Assembly: GCF_001402915.1 (NCBI RefSeq)
Contig: NZ_CP012945.1
Coordinates: 434,001-498,000 of the forward strand
Direction: 5' to 3'
DNA from: Devosia sp. A16
GTDB taxonomy: Bacteria > Pseudomonadota > Alphaproteobacteria > Rhizobiales > Devosiaceae
Length of the DNA: 64,000 nt
The translations under genes and the position numbers were made by a program. The stretch's first letter is position 1. Each line of letters begins with the position of its first letter. Shown piece after piece: positions 62,658 through 64,000 of the stretch. Under the pieces are notes generated by a model. It worked only from the letters and a program-made list of their open reading frames with translations. It had not been told where the DNA came from and ran no database searches.

Positions 62658-63086
62658 ATGAGCACCCGCCGCGAAAGAGAGCTACGCGTCAATCCCACCG
62701 TACCCGAGCGCCGGATGTGGCGGCTGCTTCACACGTTCCGCAGCGCCGGCCACCATTTCCGCCGACAGGAGCAGATCGGCCCCTACTATGTCGACTTCGC
62801 CTGCCATGCAGCGCGACTGGTGATCGAGGTCGATGGCGAAACTCATGGCCACACCCAGGAAGCCGACGCGCTCCGCGATGAGTTCCTGCGCTACGAGGGC
62901 TATGCCGTGCTGCGCTTCTCCAATGATGACGTAGTGCAGAACGAGGATGGGGTGTTCACTGTCCTGAGTTCCGCGCTTGCCGGAAAGACGCCCACCCGCA
63001 ACCCAAGACGACCCCCTCCCGGCCTCCCCCATGAAGGGGGAGGTGAAGAGTCGGCTTCGCCGCAATCCGCTCAAACTCAGCAGTAG
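62658..63086 (+). CDS. DUF559 endonuclease-like protein
   Basis: A 142-residue protein of the DUF559 family (restriction-endonuclease-like, VSR-related fold). The N-terminal REREL-NPT-PER-MWRLL segment and the core RQEQIGPYYVDFACHAARLVIEVDGETH are characteristic; Asp (YVDF) and Glu (VIEVDG) fit a metal-binding nuclease centre. The last roughly 35 codons read through a half copy of repeat family A and are Pro/Gly-rich, so the native stop was probably replaced. It is bracketed by family A palindromes. Role unknown; it may be a DNA repair or mobility nuclease. Confidence 0.82.
   Translation: MSTRRERELRVNPTVPERRMWRLLHTFRSAGHHFRRQEQIGPYYVDFACHAARLVIEVDGETHGHTQEADALRDEFLRYEGYAVLRFSNDDVVQNEDGVFTVLSSALAGKTPTRNPRRPPPGLPHEGGGEESASPQSAQTQQ
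63006..63053. repeat. Palindromic element family A, half copy 7
   Basis: AGACGACCCCCTCCCGGCCTCCCCCATGAAGGGGGAGGTGAAGAGTCG: one hairpin plus the conserved start of the spacer. It lies inside the 3' end of the DUF559 reading frame. Confidence 0.8.
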
Positions 63087-63091
63087 TGATA

Positions 63092-64000
63092 ATGCCCATC
63101 AAATTCGCCGCCATCGGCCTCAACCATTCCCATATCTACGGCCAGGTGAACTGCCTGCTGCGCGAGGGCGCCGAGCTTGTCGCCTTTCATTCGCCCGAGG
63201 ATGATCTCGCCGCCGAGTTCAGCGCCAAGTACCCGCAGGCGAAGCGGGTCGCCGACCAGCGGGCCATCCTCGAAGACCCCACAATCGCACTGGTGATGAC
63301 CGCCGCCATCCTCTCCGAGCGCGCCGCCATCTCGATTGCGGCGATGCGGCATGGCAAGGACGTGATGAGCGACAAGCCGGGGATGACCAGCCTCGAGCAG
63401 CTGGCCGAGATCAAGCGGGTGCAGGCCGAGACCGGCCGCATCTATTCGGTCTGCTATTCCGAGCATTTCGAGACCCGCTCCACCGTCAGGGCCGGCGAGC
63501 TGGTCAAGGCCGGGGCCATCGGCCAGGTGATCAACACCGTCGGGCTCGGGCCGCATGCCATCCGCAACAACCAGCGGCCGGAGTGGTTCTTCGATCGCCA
63601 GCTCTATGGCGGCATCCTCTGCGATATCGGCAGCCACCAGTGCGAGCAGTTCCTGTTCTTTTCCGGCACCGACACTGATGCCGAAGTGGTGTCGGCCTCG
63701 GTGAACAACCGCGCCAATCCCAATAGACCCGGGCTGCAGGATGTCGGCGACATGCACCTCAGAACACCCACGACCACCGGCTACGTGCGGGTGGATTGGT
63801 TCACCCCAGCGGGGCTCCCCACCTGGGGCGACGGGCGGCTCACCATCCTCGGCACCGAGGGCTATATCGAGCTCCGCAAATATATCGACATCGCCGGGCG
63901 GCCGGGCACCGATCACCTGTTCCTCGTCGACAAGACCGGCACCCGGCACATCGATTGCTCGGACCAGGACCTGCCCTACGGACGGCAGCTGATCGCCGAC
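63092..64000 (+). CDS. Gfo/Idh/MocA-family oxidoreductase (C-terminus outside window)
   Basis: 303 codons open to the window end from the ATG at 63092. The N-terminal Rossmann fold starts IKFAAIGLNHSHIYGQ, an unusual variant in which the second and third glycines of the usual G-x-G-x-x-G are replaced (GLNHSH). The catalytic Lys region is KDVMSDKPGMTSLEQL. The second domain contains LYGGILCDIGSHQCEQFLFF. It is not preceded by a clear ribosome site. Position after the sugar transporter suggests a second oxidoreductase of the same catabolic system. Confidence 0.85.
   Translation, partial: MPIKFAAIGLNHSHIYGQVNCLLREGAELVAFHSPEDDLAAEFSAKYPQAKRVADQRAILEDPTIALVMTAAILSERAAISIAAMRHGKDVMSDKPGMTSLEQLAEIKRVQAETGRIYSVCYSEHFETRSTVRAGELVKAGAIGQVINTVGLGPHAIRNNQRPEWFFDRQLYGGILCDIGSHQCEQFLFFSGTDTDAEVVSASVNNRANPNRPGLQDVGDMHLRTPTTTGYVRVDWFTPAGLPTWGDGRLTILGTEGYIELRKYIDIAGRPGTDHLFLVDKTGTRHIDCSDQDLPYGRQLIAD

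Overview
The window is high-GC, densely packed DNA from an alphaproteobacterium of the Rhizobiales (Hyphomicrobiales). Marker systems support this: a complete NepR/EcfG/PhyR general-stress core, a ChvE-GguA-GguB sugar importer, and many binding-protein-dependent ABC transporters with GntR, LysR and TetR regulators. A Devosia-like soil or plant-associated heterotroph is my inference. No rRNA, tRNA or CRISPR was seen.

Layout. 0-7 kb: imelysin with the start of a probable di-heme partner, a four-gene ABC importer, and a 3-mercaptopyruvate sulfurtransferase. 7-16 kb: GH38 alpha-mannosidase behind a LacI-type operator, a VOC protein, chvE-gguA-gguB and a FadR-type regulator. 16-24 kb: a putrescine-type operon in ydcSTUVW order, a LysR regulator and a small unknown protein. 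24.2-25.4 kb: an IS110-family element. 26-33 kb: a transglutaminase / circularly permuted ATP-grasp-alpha-E / transglutaminase cluster. 33-42 kb: a general-stress island with nepR-ecfG, phyR, a HisKA_2 kinase, a receiver lacking its Asp, and small stress membrane proteins behind GGAAC-N16/17-CGTT promoters. 42-47 kb: a polar amino-acid-type ABC importer with a desuccinylase/aspartoacylase-family hydrolase. 47-53 kb: mannonate dehydratase and regulator, Fe-alcohol dehydrogenase operon, acetamidase/formamidase. 53-64 kb: a sugar catabolic and uptake region (DenD-like dehydrogenase, TIM-barrel isomerase, DUF993 protein, two Gfo/Idh oxidoreductases, CUT1 transporter) around a TetR regulator.

The most striking signal is in the IS110 element. 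The roughly 190 bp between its left end and the transposase start reads as a bridge RNA. Two short segments match the element's own two ends (donor guides) and two match the REP palindrome it sits in (target guides), in the same order as described for IS621. The element lies in the loop of a REP hairpin with a CT core dinucleotide at both junctions (transposase strand).

Genes connect through shared control. Six stress transcription units carry the same EcfG-type promoter, including phyR itself, and nepR-ecfG has a near match. The TetR gene at 58.3 kb has the same TAAC-N6-GTTA palindrome before the divergent catabolic operon and before the transporter operon. Several families of palindromic repeats fill most non-promoter gaps; one 120-bp family occupies four consecutive gaps between 53.2 and 57 kb.
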